Shown one piece after another: positions 48,637-60,242 of a stretch of 64,000 nucleotides of DNA. The position numbers and the translations under genes were made by a program. The notes beneath the pieces were generated by a model, which was not told the origin of the DNA, made no database searches, and saw nothing but the letters and a program-made list of their open reading frames with translations. This DNA is from Cololabis saira (Eukaryota; Chordata; Actinopteri; Beloniformes; Belonidae): the NCBI RefSeq assembly GCF_033807715.1, contig NC_084596.1:37798958-37862957 (forward strand). Direction: 5' to 3'. Position 1 is the stretch's first letter; every line of letters begins with the position of its first letter.

Positions 48637-50750
48637 CTGCACAGTTGTGCAAAGGTTTGTACACCCTTTAATAATTATATGTTGTTGTTTTTTTGTGATA
48701 AAAACATAATAAAAAATAATTTGATCAGTTTATCTCAGTTTTGTGTGAATACAACATCAAACAAGCAACAAAATGTAACTTTTTTTCTTCCCCATTCTAT
48801 TATTTATTTGACAAAGAAAAAGCTAAAAGGAGACATTTAAGCATGACATGATTTTTTTTAGTACAATTGAATTTAACTGGTCTTACACCTAACTCCTAAC
48901 CCCTGTTCCACAAAGAGCTTTACCTATTTATCTATTTACACTATTACATTAATTACAGCCCCTATATTATATATTAACTCAATCAACAGCAGTGCTGTGA
49001 TTTATAAATAATACCCAAATGAGCACTTTGGGGGAAATGCAAGGTTTGTTGTCCTTCCCAAGGACCTTTTGACACATGACAATGACCATGTGCTGTTGAT
49101 CGTTGGTTTATTGTTATGAACTTATCATCGGCAGGTGTGCAGATCAGAATAAAATATGTGCTGCCAGTTTGCTGGTCTCGAAAAATCAGGTGGGTTAATG
49201 TAATGCCATGAGGGAAAGACATAAGCAATCGTCTTAAAAAAGCAACTACTGAAGCAACTGCTGTGCACAGGAATGTGGGAAAGACTAAAACTATTTCAAA
49301 ACCATTTGAAGTTTAACTTTTCCAGTTAAAAATATAATTCACAAGCAGACAAACAAAGTTGCATGTCTTCTCACGAGTGGAAGTCCCAGGAATTTTAATC
49401 TGAGATTAGACCAGTTCATAGTCAGAGAAATACAAAGAAAAAACAAGTTACATCTTCCACCCTACAGGCCTTACTGAGCATTTTAAATGTTAAAGTCCAC
49501 GAGAGCACATTTCGAATAAACGTTCTTTTCACTAAAATAAATGATGAAGTATGATAGTTTGACGAAACAGCATCTGAACAAAGCACAAGATTATTTTGAA
49601 CGACCACCTATAAGACCACAATGGAGTTGTTTGGCCTTAAAGGGATAGTTTGTAATCGTATTCAAAAACATTTATTGTTATACTGGGTGAAATGGTCCTT
49701 CCATCCTGAGAGTAGCCAGTGAATGATGTGTTCAGAAAAAGGAAAGAAAAAAATCCGACCTCTCTGACAGCTTTAATATCCAGTAAAAACTCTGACCAAT
49801 CTGTTTTTTGCGCAACGAATGAAACAGATTGGTCAGAGGACCAGAGGATTGGCAGGGGGGAATGAACCAATCAGATGCCTTCATTTTACGCCCCCTTCTG
49901 TCCCATGCGCGCACTCGTCACGTCGAATGTCACGGCTCGCCCTGCGAAAAAGGCTAAAAAAAGAAAGCCAAAGCAAGATTCTGCGGCGCAGGTTGTCCCC
50001 TACTGGGGGTCTGCCACGGACCGTGGGGTCCGTGGGGATGGAGGCGTCTCCATCCCGGCGAGGGCGGAGAGCGCCTCGCTACAGGTGAATGAGACATGGG
50101 GTAGTTTTGTTGAAAATTTGCTGTCCAAAATGTCCAGGGAAACTCGACTCCTGCAAATGCGCGTTCCCCAAAGTTTGTGGGGGCGTGGCTTTGGACGGAG
50201 CGCTGATGGGACGGGGAGGAGGGGGCGGGGCTTAGAGGAGGTGCCACTTTCAAATCTTGCGAGCTCTCCAACATCACAGGCTATACCTTTAATTCCCTGC
50301 ACTGGTGAAAACCATTTCACCGCATAGCAACTGTCAAGTGTGAATTGGAGGGGGTTGCTGCCACAGAAGCACTTTAGCCATGTCAACCATGAACACCTCT
50401 GTACACCAGACTTTTCTAGAGGCAAATGTGAGGCCACCTGCCTGGCAACTGTAGTTTAGTCAAAGCTGGACCATGAACAGGACAATGACCCGAAACAAAC
50501 CAGCAATCAAATCAGAATCAGGGTTCTGGAACAGCCCAGTCAATGTCTGGACCTCAATATGACTGAAATGCTGTGAAGGAATCATAGGAGAGCTTTGCCT
50601 AAACAAATGCCCCAAAACCTTGATGCTCTGAGGAAATGTCATATAGGGCAAAAACTCCTCCACTGTGATTGATGACAAAGTTATTGCTACTAAAATTGGA
50701 TCAACAAGCTATTAAAACATGGGAGGGGAGATAGCACTGAACAGGGGATT
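48637..50750 (+). pseudogene. Tc1-like transposon relic, split by a TTAA element
   Basis: The left end has cacagttgtgcaaaggtttg, the type of terminus seen in a fish Tc1 family. Then come the helix-turn-helix region (49250-49400), caggccttactgagcatttt, and catctgaacaaagcacaaga with gttgtttggcc. After the insertion follow catgaacacctctgtacacc, ggacaatgacccgaaacaaa (second catalytic Asp region) and ggacctcaatatgactgaaa (catalytic Glu region, mutated). The frame ends near 50715. Many indels and stops. Confidence 0.75.
49637..50292. mobile_element. TTAA-flanked element inserted in Tc1 relic (656 bp)
   Basis: Starts TTAAAGGGATAG and ends, reverse complemented, TTAAAGGTATAG, with TTAA at both borders. 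It interrupts the Tc1 transposase after gtttggcc. The G+C-rich half (49890-50260) contains a 150-codon frame (49875-50327) with a lysine-rich KKAKKRKPKQ stretch and ETWGSFVENLLSKMSRETRL; its last codons run past the element. I do not recognise the protein, and no piggyBac transposase motif is present. Confidence 0.8.
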
Positions 50751-51579
50751 TTTTTTGTTAAATAGATATAACAGACTGAAAAAGCCACACTATAATAAGA
50801 TGTTTTTTTTCCCTTTTGTTTAAAGACGAGAAAACAGTATTAAAAGAGGAGATGCTGGCTTCTGTCTGACTACAGTTTTAGGGGAAAAAAAGGCAAAAAA
50901 CAAAGCGTCTAACATAAACTGCATACAGACATGTGAAAGTCCTGTTTCTGTTGGTAAAACAACAGCCTTTCCTCCTCAATCTACTTCTGGACTTGTACAT
51001 ATGAAAGCTGTATCAGTTATGACAGTGTAAAACAAAAGTCATTATATGAGAAGATGAGATGGGTTGCCATAGCCATGCAGTTTATTTTGACAACTTTATT
51101 ACAATTTAAAGAGAAAAATAACTGCAGAGTGAAACAAGTGCAAACACAAATGCCTTTTTCCAAAATGTTTGTGTTTATAGCACAAAGATTTACACACTAC
51201 AGCAGATGGAAGCTGGATAAAGAACAAAAACAACAAGCAGAACTTTTTTATTTCCAATAAATGTATAGGTAGGAGATGTTGAAACTAGCTTTTAATGTCA
51301 ACATGAATTTGTTTTTGACAGGGGGATGGATTCTCACATCCCACTTTAATCATCACTTACCACACGCTGACACGTCCAGGGCTCGTTTCCATTACACACT
51401 GCATAAATCTGTCTAAAAGGACCTCTCTGACACAGCCTGTTGTCCAATTTTATTTGATTTTCTCGTGAGGCTCACTTTAAACTTTAGTGGCCAATTACAG
51501 AGGTCTAGGATGTGGTGGATCATGAAAAGGCACGATTGTGTGAATAGTTGAAAATATATACATATACATATATATATAT
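50751..51579. other. Unannotated intronic sequence
   Basis: A+T-rich, ending in an AT/TA-rich run at 51553-51581 next to the LINE tail. No gene recognised. Confidence 0.45.
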
Positions 51580-52564
<985 letters not shown>

Positions 52565-54893
52565 ACTTCTTCAAAGAAACATCTCCTGGATGCACTGGGA
52601 CGCATCTTCAGTGATGTATCCTAGGGTCATCGGGTGTTTCGGGTCTCGCAACATCAGACACCCTCTCCTAGGTGACCCAGCCGGGGGTGATCAGCTCCCG
52701 GCTTGCGTCCCAGCAGCAACCCACGGATCTGCCCTCTTTAGCCACAACCACCTTGTGGCTTTCTCTGCAGCCTCACTTGCGGATTTAATGGCCCTCTTCT
52801 TTGCTGCTCCTGCAATGCCCAAGCGACCTAGGGCTTTGCAGAGCGAGCGTCCCGCGAAGCCTCGACAGCCGACTTCTATGGGCTCATAGTATGTTCTCCA
52901 GCCCCTTCCCCTACACTCCTCCACCAACTCCTGGTATTTTGCACGTTTCCTCTCGTTGGCTTCCTCGATCCGCTCTTCCCAGGGCACTGTCAGCTCCAGC
53001 ATGATCAGGTGTTTTGAAGCCTCGGAGGTGATGATCATGTCTGGCCGGAGAGATGTTGTAACAATGTGCTGGGGGAACCTCAGCTGTTTCCCGAGGTCGA
53101 CGTGCAGCTGCCAATCAGGGGCTGTATGTAGGAGTCCTGATGCTGTCTGTGGGCCTTTCACGGGTCTCTCTCCAGCTTTAACAAAGGGGATTGCCTTCTT
53201 GGGAGCATGGTTTTGTTTGCTGGTGCTGATAGCTGAGGCTATGCTCTCTGCAACTGCTTTGAGCACCTGATCGTGGCGCCATCGATAGCGGCCATCGGCC
53301 AGGGCCCTTGGACAGCTGCTGAGGAGGTGTTCTAGGGAGCCTCTTCCGGAGCAAAGGGGGCAGGAAGGTGTTTCGCTCTTCCCCCACACATGGAGGTTTG
53401 CTGGACTTGGGAGAGCATCGTAGACTGCCTGCACAAGGAACCGAACGCGATGGAAGTCTGCCTGCATGATGTTGGACCAGGTGACTTTGCGCTGTAACGT
53501 GCTCTCCCACCTTGTCCATGCTCCCTGCTGCCGGAGTCCCACCGCCCTGCTCACTCGCTCTTCCTCCACACCTGCTCGGACCTCTTCCTGGAGTAGATGG
53601 TGCCTCTCCTTGCCTCGGGCCTGGCTGACTTTGGACTTTGGGAAGTAGCCCAAGCCTGCTCTTCCTGTTGCCAAGACCCCCACCAGTGCCTTCTGCCTTA
53701 GGCGAGACTCTGCCACCTCCACTGCCTTCTCAGCCCTCCACTTCCTACCCGTCCTCACTTCAATCCCAGCTGATGCTACCTTGCAGTCCCTGGAATCCCT
53801 GTACTGTAGGGCTTCTCTGGTGCGTGCTACCTTAAATTCCTCAGTGAGCCCACTGAAAGGTAGCTGCAGGGTGTTGCTAGACCCATACAGGGCAGCGCTG
53901 TTGAGGCTGCGTGGAAGGCCTAGCCACTTCCGGAGAAAGCTGCTGATCTTCCTTTCGAGGGATTCCACGGTTGATACTGGGACTGCATAGATGAGGAGAG
54001 GCCACAGGACTCTTGGCAGGATGGAGTGCTGGTAGATCCAGGCTTTAAATCTACCTGGCAGGCCGGACTTGTCCACCTTGGTGAGCCACGCTCCAAGGTC
54101 TTCGCCAGACTTCTGGATGGCAGCGGAGTCTCTAAGGCTAGAGTCAAAGAGTTTCCCCAAGCTCTTGACTGGTTGCTCCGTGATGGTTGGGATTGCAGTT
54201 CCTGAGATTGAAAACCGGAACTTGTCAATCACCTTCCCCCTCTTCAGTACCATGGACCTTGACTTGGAGGGTTTGAAACTCATTCTAGCCCATGTGATGA
54301 GTCTGTCCAGTCCTTGCAAGATCCACCTGCTCCCTGGCACTGATGTAGTTGTTATGGTAAGATCATCCATGTAGGCTCTTATTGGGGGCTGACGAACACC
54401 TGATCTGGATAGAGGCCCTCTGCATTCCACCTCAGCTGCCTTGACCAACGTGTTCATCGCCAGTGCGAAAAGGGTAACAGAGATGGTGCACCCTGTTATT
54501 ATTCCTTTCCCAAGGCGGTGCCAGTCTGATGTTTCTGACCCTGAAGTGAACCTGAGCCTGAAATTGTTATAATAATCCAGGATCAGGTCTTTGATCTTGC
54601 TGGGAACATGGTGGAGGTGTAATGTGAGCTCAACTAGTTTGTGTGGGATGGACCCGTAGGCGTTAGTCAGGTCCAACCACAACACAGCTAGGTCGCCTCT
54701 GTTCTCACGGGCCTCTCTGATGAGTTGTGTAACTACACCAGTGTGCTCTAAGCAGCCGGGAGCTCCAGGAATCCCACCCTTCTGCACTGAGGTGTCAATG
54801 TAGTTGTTTTTGAGGAGAAACTCAGTCAGTCTTCTGGAGATGATGCTGAAAAACACCTTCCCTTCCACACTCAATAGTGAGATTGTATGTATT
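52565..54893 (-). mobile_element. 5'-truncated RLE-type LINE (R2/NeSL/HERO-like)
   Basis: A minus-strand LINE begins within RT motif 0-1 and runs through RT, linker, zinc knuckle and restriction-like endonuclease to a ~126-bp 3' UTR ending at the (TA)n(CA)n tract. Its truncated 5' end abuts a TATATA stretch next to the hAT element at 54903. The coding part is uninterrupted. Confidence 0.85.
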
Positions 54894-54937
54894 ATATATA
54901 TATAGGGGTGTAACGATACACTAATCTCACGATACAC
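52691..54937 (-). CDS. RLE LINE ORF: reverse transcriptase plus restriction-like endonuclease, N-truncated
   Basis: A 748-codon open frame without stops. Genuine LINE homology starts near residue 20 (LLSVEGKVFFSIISRRL). WLDLTNAYGSIPHK (87-100) is RT motif A with its Asp, GIITGCTISVTLFALA (145-160) is motif B, and RAYMDDLTITT (187-197) is motif C with Y-M-D-D. A long linker follows. CPLC...H....C (526, 529, 537, 542) is the CCHC knuckle, then RPD (631-633) and LELTVPWEER (647-656) supply the PD...E of the restriction-like endonuclease. Such LINEs nick DNA and prime reverse transcription at the nick. The first ~11 codons come from the neighbouring hAT end and the next few from TATA repeat, so the Met is not native and the 5' half of the protein (N-terminal DNA-binding domain and RT0) is lost. 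The exact clade needs a tree. Confidence 0.85.
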   Translation of the reverse strand: MYREISVSLHPYIYIIHTISLLSVEGKVFFSIISRRLTEFLLKNNYIDTSVQKGGIPGAPGCLEHTGVVTQLIREARENRGDLAVLWLDLTNAYGSIPHKLVELTLHLHHVPSKIKDLILDYYNNFRLRFTSGSETSDWHRLGKGIITGCTISVTLFALAMNTLVKAAEVECRGPLSRSGVRQPPIRAYMDDLTITTTSVPGSRWILQGLDRLITWARMSFKPSKSRSMVLKRGKVIDKFRFSISGTAIPTITEQPVKSLGKLFDSSLRDSAAIQKSGEDLGAWLTKVDKSGLPGRFKAWIYQHSILPRVLWPLLIYAVPVSTVESLERKISSFLRKWLGLPRSLNSAALYGSSNTLQLPFSGLTEEFKVARTREALQYRDSRDCKVASAGIEVRTGRKWRAEKAVEVAESRLRQKALVGVLATGRAGLGYFPKSKVSQARGKERHHLLQEEVRAGVEEERVSRAVGLRQQGAWTRWESTLQRKVTWSNIMQADFHRVRFLVQAVYDALPSPANLHVWGKSETPSCPLCSGRGSLEHLLSSCPRALADGRYRWRHDQVLKAVAESIASAISTSKQNHAPKKAIPFVKAGERPVKGPQTASGLLHTAPDWQLHVDLGKQLRFPQHIVTTSLRPDMIITSEASKHLIMLELTVPWEERIEEANERKRAKYQELVEECRGRGWRTYYEPIEVGCRGFAGRSLCKALGRLGIAGAAKKRAIKSASEAAEKATRWLWLKRADPWVAAGTQAGS

Positions 54938-55914
54938 GATATTGAGGTCACGATAACGATACGGTACGATATTTTAACAACCTTGCATGAGGAACATATG
55001 ACTAGAAAAAATTGTCTTTTATTTGAAAGACAAAAAATACAAAACAATACTGTACGTTTGCCCTATTGTTACAGTTTGTAATGCTTTATAACTGTTTAAG
55101 TTTTAAAGAGAAAGCCAGGCCAACCATTTTCCACAAACTGAACTAAAAGTAAATGTCAGGTTTGCATTATGCATCTTCAGTTTCATACAAATACAAATAT
55201 TTAGCCACAAACTGAATAGTTTTCTCTCATGTATGATTTGACTTTTTTTTCCCAGAAATTTAACAACTAAAATTAAATAAATAAATAAAAGTAAATAAAT
55301 ACATACAATTTTAGATGATAAAACAGATTGATTCATGCTCACCTTATACTTGTAAGAGGAGATTTATTTTTGTTAAGAAGGTTATTTTGGTAATTCAGGG
55401 TTAATTATTTTATAAATATATTCTTTATATTCTGTAAATCAGGGACTATAATGACACTAGTCAGTATATCAGTTGTTAGTATGTTTTAGATTGGGCGGAG
55501 TGATACGCCACAGTACGGCACTAGGTGCTGTGTTGATGCTCTAAAATCCTACACTGTTGAGGGACATTAAAGTACACTGGAACTCAGCAGAAGTTGTACC
55601 CGTGTTTATCCTACTCAAGACCCGAAAAAGGTTTAATTTAATAAGGTAAGGCTTAACTCTACACCAGACTTAAAAGTTCAGAGCTCAAAACCCCCCCAAG
55701 AGTCCCGTGATCGGGACCGCAAAACGGGACTAGTTTCTTCTGAGCGGAGTGAGATTTTGGTCCGCGCGGTCGCGGTCGGATGCGCGTTACTAGTCAACAC
55801 AATAGATTAATATTAATAACCCAATATCGCGATACACTTTGTCACCTGCACGACACGTTTCGTGACGTTTTTGTATCGCGAAATTTTGTGGCACGATATA
55901 TTGTTACACCCCTA
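54903..55914. mobile_element. hAT-type MITE (1012 bp)
   Basis: Left end taggggtgtaacgatac and right end atattgttacacccct form inverted termini, with further cgatac/gtatcg motifs in the subterminal regions. The flanks are TATATATA-type on both sides, so an 8-bp duplication is plausible but masked by the repeat. No transposase frame is present. Confidence 0.75.
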
Positions 55915-56730
55915 ATATATATATGTATGTAGTGGGGCAAAAAAGCATTTAGTCAGACATCAATTGTGCAAGTTCTTCCACTTAAAAAGATAAGAGAGGC
56001 CTGTAATTTTCATCACAGGTATATATCAACTATGAAAAAAATAAAAACCAGAAAATCACATTTTCAAAGAATTTATTTGCAAATTATAGTGGAAAATAAG
56101 TATTTGGTCAATAACAAAAGTTAATCTCACTACTTTGTTATATACCCTCTGTTGGCAATGACAGAGGTCAAATGTTTTCTGTAAGTTTTCACAAGGTTTT
56201 CAGATTCAGATCTCCTCTAGAGCAGTGATGTTTTGGGGCTGTCGCTGGGCAACACAGACTTTCAACTCCTTCCAAAGATTTCTATGGGGTTGAGATCTGG
56301 AGACTGGCTAGGCCACTCCAGGGTCCTCTTTTATCAACCGTGCGTAGAAAAGGTTCTAAATTCTGTCGTAGGAATGAAATTTAGAATGTGTCTAAGTACA
56401 AAAAAATCTGCAATTATCAAACGTGCGGACACCGGTCGTACGCACACTAGTAAGTAGTCAGTGATGATAAATCCCACCTGTTCTTAAAGAGCATATTGCA
56501 GGTTAGAATTTTTTCAAAAATGATACCTGACCTTATGTGAAAATGACTATGTGAGAAGTTAATGTAGGATTTAATATGTTTTACAAGACATAAGGGCACG
56601 TATTCAGAGGAAAAAGTGGCTGATTTTAGCCAAGCTCGTACAAATGCTTTTTTTTTCGAACACCGCGTCATATGACGTCACACCAGGGAGCAGTCTCCAC
56701 AGCTCTGCCCCATCTGACTGCCCAGACCCC

Positions 56731-57418
56731 GTACACACGTAGCCGGGTATCTGCTAAACCGAAGATATTTTCCTACGTTTGGACCTGTCATCCACATGAA
56801 AACGCAAATAAACCAATGTTTAAAAAAACTCCGGGCAAAGTGAAGATTTTTGAAAACTCCGTTTATGTAGATGCGTGTAGACAGAGACAGAGAGCAGTTC
56901 TGCGTTTTCCAACGTCACATTATGCTCCAAAACAACAACAAATCTGCTCTGAGTCTGACGTCTAACGTGCGATCCAGAACTGCAGATGATCCACCATCTG
57001 TCCTCCAAGCTATTTATTAAATAAATGGTATCTGCTCTTGACACCGTTACACCGACGCAGAGCCTACGCCGTAGGGTACGCGGCGACGCGCAGCAGGGCT
57101 GCAGCTGGGCTGCAGCTGGGCTGCGTCGATTAACACGGCAGCTCCGCGGCGGACACCGGGTGGACTCTAGCTCGTTACCCGAGAATGAGGCGCCGCTCCC
57201 GGGGAGCTGCGCCGCAGAGGCGGCCCGGAGGTCGGATGGCCAGATGATCTACAGGTTTGGAATGCTTATAAATGTGGTCGAAAACGCAGATCTTCGTTTA
57301 TGTGTGGAAGGTTTTTTTTTTTTTTTAACAACGATATAATGTGGATACTCATTTTTTATAAACGAAGGGGGGGAAATACGGGGAAATATTCGGTTTTAAA
57401 AATACCCGGCTATTTTGG
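56731..57418. mobile_element. Nested inverted-repeat element inside Harbinger
   Basis: The left arm tagccgggtatctgctaaac then cgaagatattttcctacg is mirrored by the right arm, which reverse complemented reads tagccgggtatttttaaaac then cgaatatttccccgta. Interior motifs such as tccacatgaaaacgcaaata resemble common fish MITEs. The borders are approximate and no target duplication was resolved. Confidence 0.6.
57042..57140. repeat. Degenerate palindromic MITE copy
   Basis: cgttacaccgacgcagagcc then tacgccgtagggtacgcgg is the left arm of the family at 18861-18993. The right arm survives only as cgtcgattaacacgg. Between them the unit gggctgcagct is repeated about three times (57092-57124). Confidence 0.6.
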
Positions 57419-57572
57419 ATGCTTTTAATCAGAAAAAAGAGAAGATAATAAGCCTGTTTTCTGTTTAGAAAGTACAAACGTAGACAGATTACAAGTACTC
57501 ACCCGTTTTTAAGGAGTTATTTTCGGAGTTTCTTTCAGGAGCACGGAGCAGGAGTGCTGCAGTGAATAAAGG

Positions 57573-57708
57573 CGGATTTATGGTTCCGCGTAAAATCGAC
57601 GGCGTAGCCTACGGTGTAGGGTACGCGGCGCACGCAGCGTTCTGTGCGTCGCCGCGTAACCTACGCCGTAGGGTCTGCGTTGGTGTAACGCGGACCCATA
57701 AATCAGCC
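57573..57708. mobile_element. Palindromic MITE, copy B
   Basis: Left arm ggcggatttatggttccgcg, right arm gtaacgcggacccataaatc then agcc, with ctacggtgtagggtacgcgg and gtcgccgcgtaacctacgcc in the centre. Same family and near-same length as copy A (136 against 133 bp). Lies inside the Harbinger element. Confidence 0.8.
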
Positions 57709-58002
57709 TTTTAAAAAGCGAGTTTCAGCTGTCAATCAAAATAACGTGGGGGGACTAACGGGTAACGTAATTATAAGGCTGTGGCCTGTCATATTGGTGT
57801 GAATACACATTCACAACCTCTTCAGTGTCACAACTAACATTAAGATCCATTATTTTTCCTATTGTTGAATTCACCGCGCTCCCTGATGTCACGTCACTTC
57901 CGGTTCAACTTTTTCAGATGCGGAAGTAAAATACTCTCACAAAAACAACTCTGGAGGTCACTGTAGTATATATTTATGCGTATTTCAATGAAAATTCAGT
58001 TC

Positions 58003-58837
58003 CTACATTATTTTCCTACACATTGATTCACAGGGGTCTCCAACCTGCAATATGCTCTTTAACTGCCATGCTCGTGCATGGTTAGGGTAATTTGCATTCA
58101 GAAACGCCTCCAATTGACCATATATGGTAGCAACAACAGCTCCTGCTTGGAGGTGCACACCAACAGAGCTGTTCTGCAGAATAAATGAATCGTGCGTTCC
58201 TCCAGGCCACCGGGCAACAACGTTTGACAAAGACATAGTTGCATCGCAGATTATTTCTGCATTGATTGAATGAAATCCTTTCCTGTTCACGTAACTGAAT
58301 TCATTGTGTGATAGTGCTTTTATTGCGATGTTGGTGCAATCTATAGCTCCAATTATGTTTGGGAATCTGGCGATGGCGTGAAATCCTCGTTTAATTTCGG
58401 CTTGTTGGTGATGTGTGTATGGGAACTGGATGTAAATTGGGGCCAGAGAAATTATTGCATCCAACACTGCCGGCATGATTCTGCTTAATGTCGGCTGCGA
58501 AATGCTGCATATGTCTCCAATCTCTCTCTGAAATGTTCCGGTGGCCAAAAATCTCAGGGTGGACAGGAGCTGGATGTGACTGGGATGGATTTGGTGTGTT
58601 TGGTCTCTCGCTCCAACATAGGTTGTAAATCACGGCATAGATCCATCAGAATGTTTTTGGGGAAGCGGTACCTGCTGAGAAGCCACTCTGTCTCGCACTG
58701 AACAGATCAGCACGCTCTTTGAAAACGCGCTTCCCTGCGGAGCGCACGGTTCTCCAAATCCTCCAACAGTGCAAGCCATGGTACTTGTATTTTCTTTTCA
58801 GGTTGTCCTGCCACAGCTGTCTTTTATAGCTTGTCAC
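58003..58837 (-). pseudogene. HARBI1-like Harbinger transposase, damaged
   Basis: On the minus strand, RVFKERADLFSARQSGF (58646-58837) leads after frame changes to FPKNILMDLCRDLQPMLE (about 58600-58660), then LRFLATGTFQREIGDICSIS and QPTLSRIMPAVLDAI (helix-turn-helix). Next come FPNIIGAIDCTNIAIKAL (first catalytic Asp), EFSYVNRKGFHSINAEIICD and WPGGTHDSFILQNSSVG. After LQAGAV the expected GDxGY box with the second Asp and the Glu region are absent; an unrelated segment ends ...GDPCESMCRKIM. The copy is therefore nuclease-dead. The open 181-codon stretch at 58003-58548 shows limited decay. Confidence 0.8.
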
Positions 58838-59147
58838 ACCAATTATTCAAAATGTCTGCTAAATTACTCATTGAGAATTTTTATTAATTAGAGGAAACAG
58901 GGAACATGTGTGAGGTTTGAGATCGCTGAACACTGTGACTCTTTTAATGGGTTGTATTTGTAGTTTCACTGTTCTACCACTAGATTTTGGGTGTATGCAT
59001 GGTCAGAGTTGTGCTTAAATTTACACACGTTCCTCCACACAAGTACAAGTTGATAAATTCCATACTTTGCGTGGGAATGTTCTTACGCACACATTACGCA
59101 CACATCTGTGCGTACGCACGGTTGATAAATGAGGCCCCAGGACCTTG

Positions 59148-59874
59148 AAATGTTTCTTACGAAGCCACTACTTCGTTTCCTGGGCGGTGTGTTTGGGATC
59201 ATTGTCGTGCTGAAAGACCCAGCCACGTTTCATCTTCAAAAATTCTGTTACATACAAAAGGGGGGGGCCTGGCAAAAAAAGTTTGGGAACCACTGCCTTA
59301 CACGGATCAGTCGTCCTGGTCCCTTTGCAGAAAAACATCTCCAAAGCATTATGTTTCCACCCCCATGCTTCACAGTAGGTATTGTGTTTCTACCAAAAAG
59401 TTCTATTTTGGTTTCATCTGACCATAAAACATTCTCCCAATCCTCTTCTGCATCATCCAAATGCTCTCTAGCAAACTTCAGACGGGCCTGGACATGTACT
59501 ATCTTCAGCAGGGGAACGTCTGGCCCTGCAAGATCGGAGTCCCTGACGGCGTAGTGTGTTACTGATGGTTCCTTTGTTACTCTGGTCCCAGCTCTCTGCA
59601 GGTCATTCACTAGTTCCCCGTGTGGTTCTGGGATCTTTACTCACCGTTCTTCTTCTTGTGATCATTTTTACCCCAAAGGGGTGAGATCTTGCGTGGAGCC
59701 CCAGATGGAGGGAGATTATCAGTGTCTTGTATGTCTTCCATTTTCTAATAATTGCTCCCACAGTTGATTTATTCCCACCAAGCTGCTTACCTATTGCAGA
59801 TTCAGTCTTCCCAGCTGGTGCAGGTCTACAATTTTGTTTTTCACGTCCTTTGACAGCTCTTTGGTCTTGGCCAT
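59148..59874 (-). pseudogene. Tc1-like transposase relic, N-terminal two-thirds
   Basis: From the ATG near 59874 (MAKTKELSKD-like) the minus strand reads through helix-turn-helix remnants, then [47 protein letters not shown] (first catalytic Asp) and [21 protein letters not shown] short foreign sequence (59255-59300) then replaces part of the gene before the NDPK-H-type region near 59190. Frameshifts are present throughout. Confidence 0.75.
59255..59300. repeat. hAT-like terminal scrap inside Tc1
   Basis: agtttgggaaccactgcctt, preceded by ggggggcctggcaaaaaaag, is the inverse of the cagtggttcccaaacttttt terminus common in fish hAT elements. Only this end is left, replacing Tc1 codons. Confidence 0.45.
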
Positions 59875-60242
59875 AGTGGAGTTTGGAGTGTGACTGTTTG
59901 AGGTTGTGGACAGGTGTCTTTTATACTCTTAACCAGTTAAAACAGGTGTCATTAATACAGGGAACGAGTGGAGGACAGAGGAGCCTCTTAAAGAAGAAGT
60001 CACAGGTCTGTGAAAGCCAGAAATCTTGCTTGTTTGTAGGTGAAAAAATACTTATTTTACCCAGGAATATACCAAATAATTCAGTAAAAATCCTACTATG
60101 TGATTTCCTGGATTATTTTCCCCCCATTCTGTCTCTCATAGTTGAAGTTACCTATGATGAAAATGACAGGCCTCTCTCATCTTTTTAAGTGGGAGAACTT
60201 GCACAATTGGTGGCTGACTAAACACTTTTTTGCCCCACTGTA

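Larger units (their letters stand above)
56321..59137 (-). mobile_element. PIF/Harbinger element inside Tc1 (about 2.8 kb)
   Basis: Left end ggtcctcttttatcaaccgt and right end, reverse complemented, ggcctcatttatcaaccgtg then cgta. A 3-bp duplication, CAG or CCA depending on the exact border, matches the uninterrupted Tc1 sequence ccactccaggaccttgaaat. It carries a damaged HARBI1-like transposase on the minus strand and at least two nested elements in its left half. Confidence 0.8.
55930..60240 (-). mobile_element. Tc1-like transposon, split by a Harbinger element
   Basis: The outer ends are inverted: left agtggggcaaaaaagcattt and right, reverse complemented, cagtggggcaaaaaagtgtt, with TA after the right end. 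The first base of the left end is mutated. Each arm is about 170 bp and contains agagaggcctgtaattttca-type sequence. The transposase gene on the minus strand is broken: its N-terminal two-thirds lie at 59148-59874, its C-terminal part near 56130-56320, and 2.8 kb of Harbinger DNA lies between. A different Tc1 family from the intact one at 9046. Confidence 0.85.

Noticed and set aside
52691..54374. Plus-strand and other-frame open frames opposite the RLE LINE
   Set aside because: Shadows of the 748-codon minus-strand frame; no independent motif.
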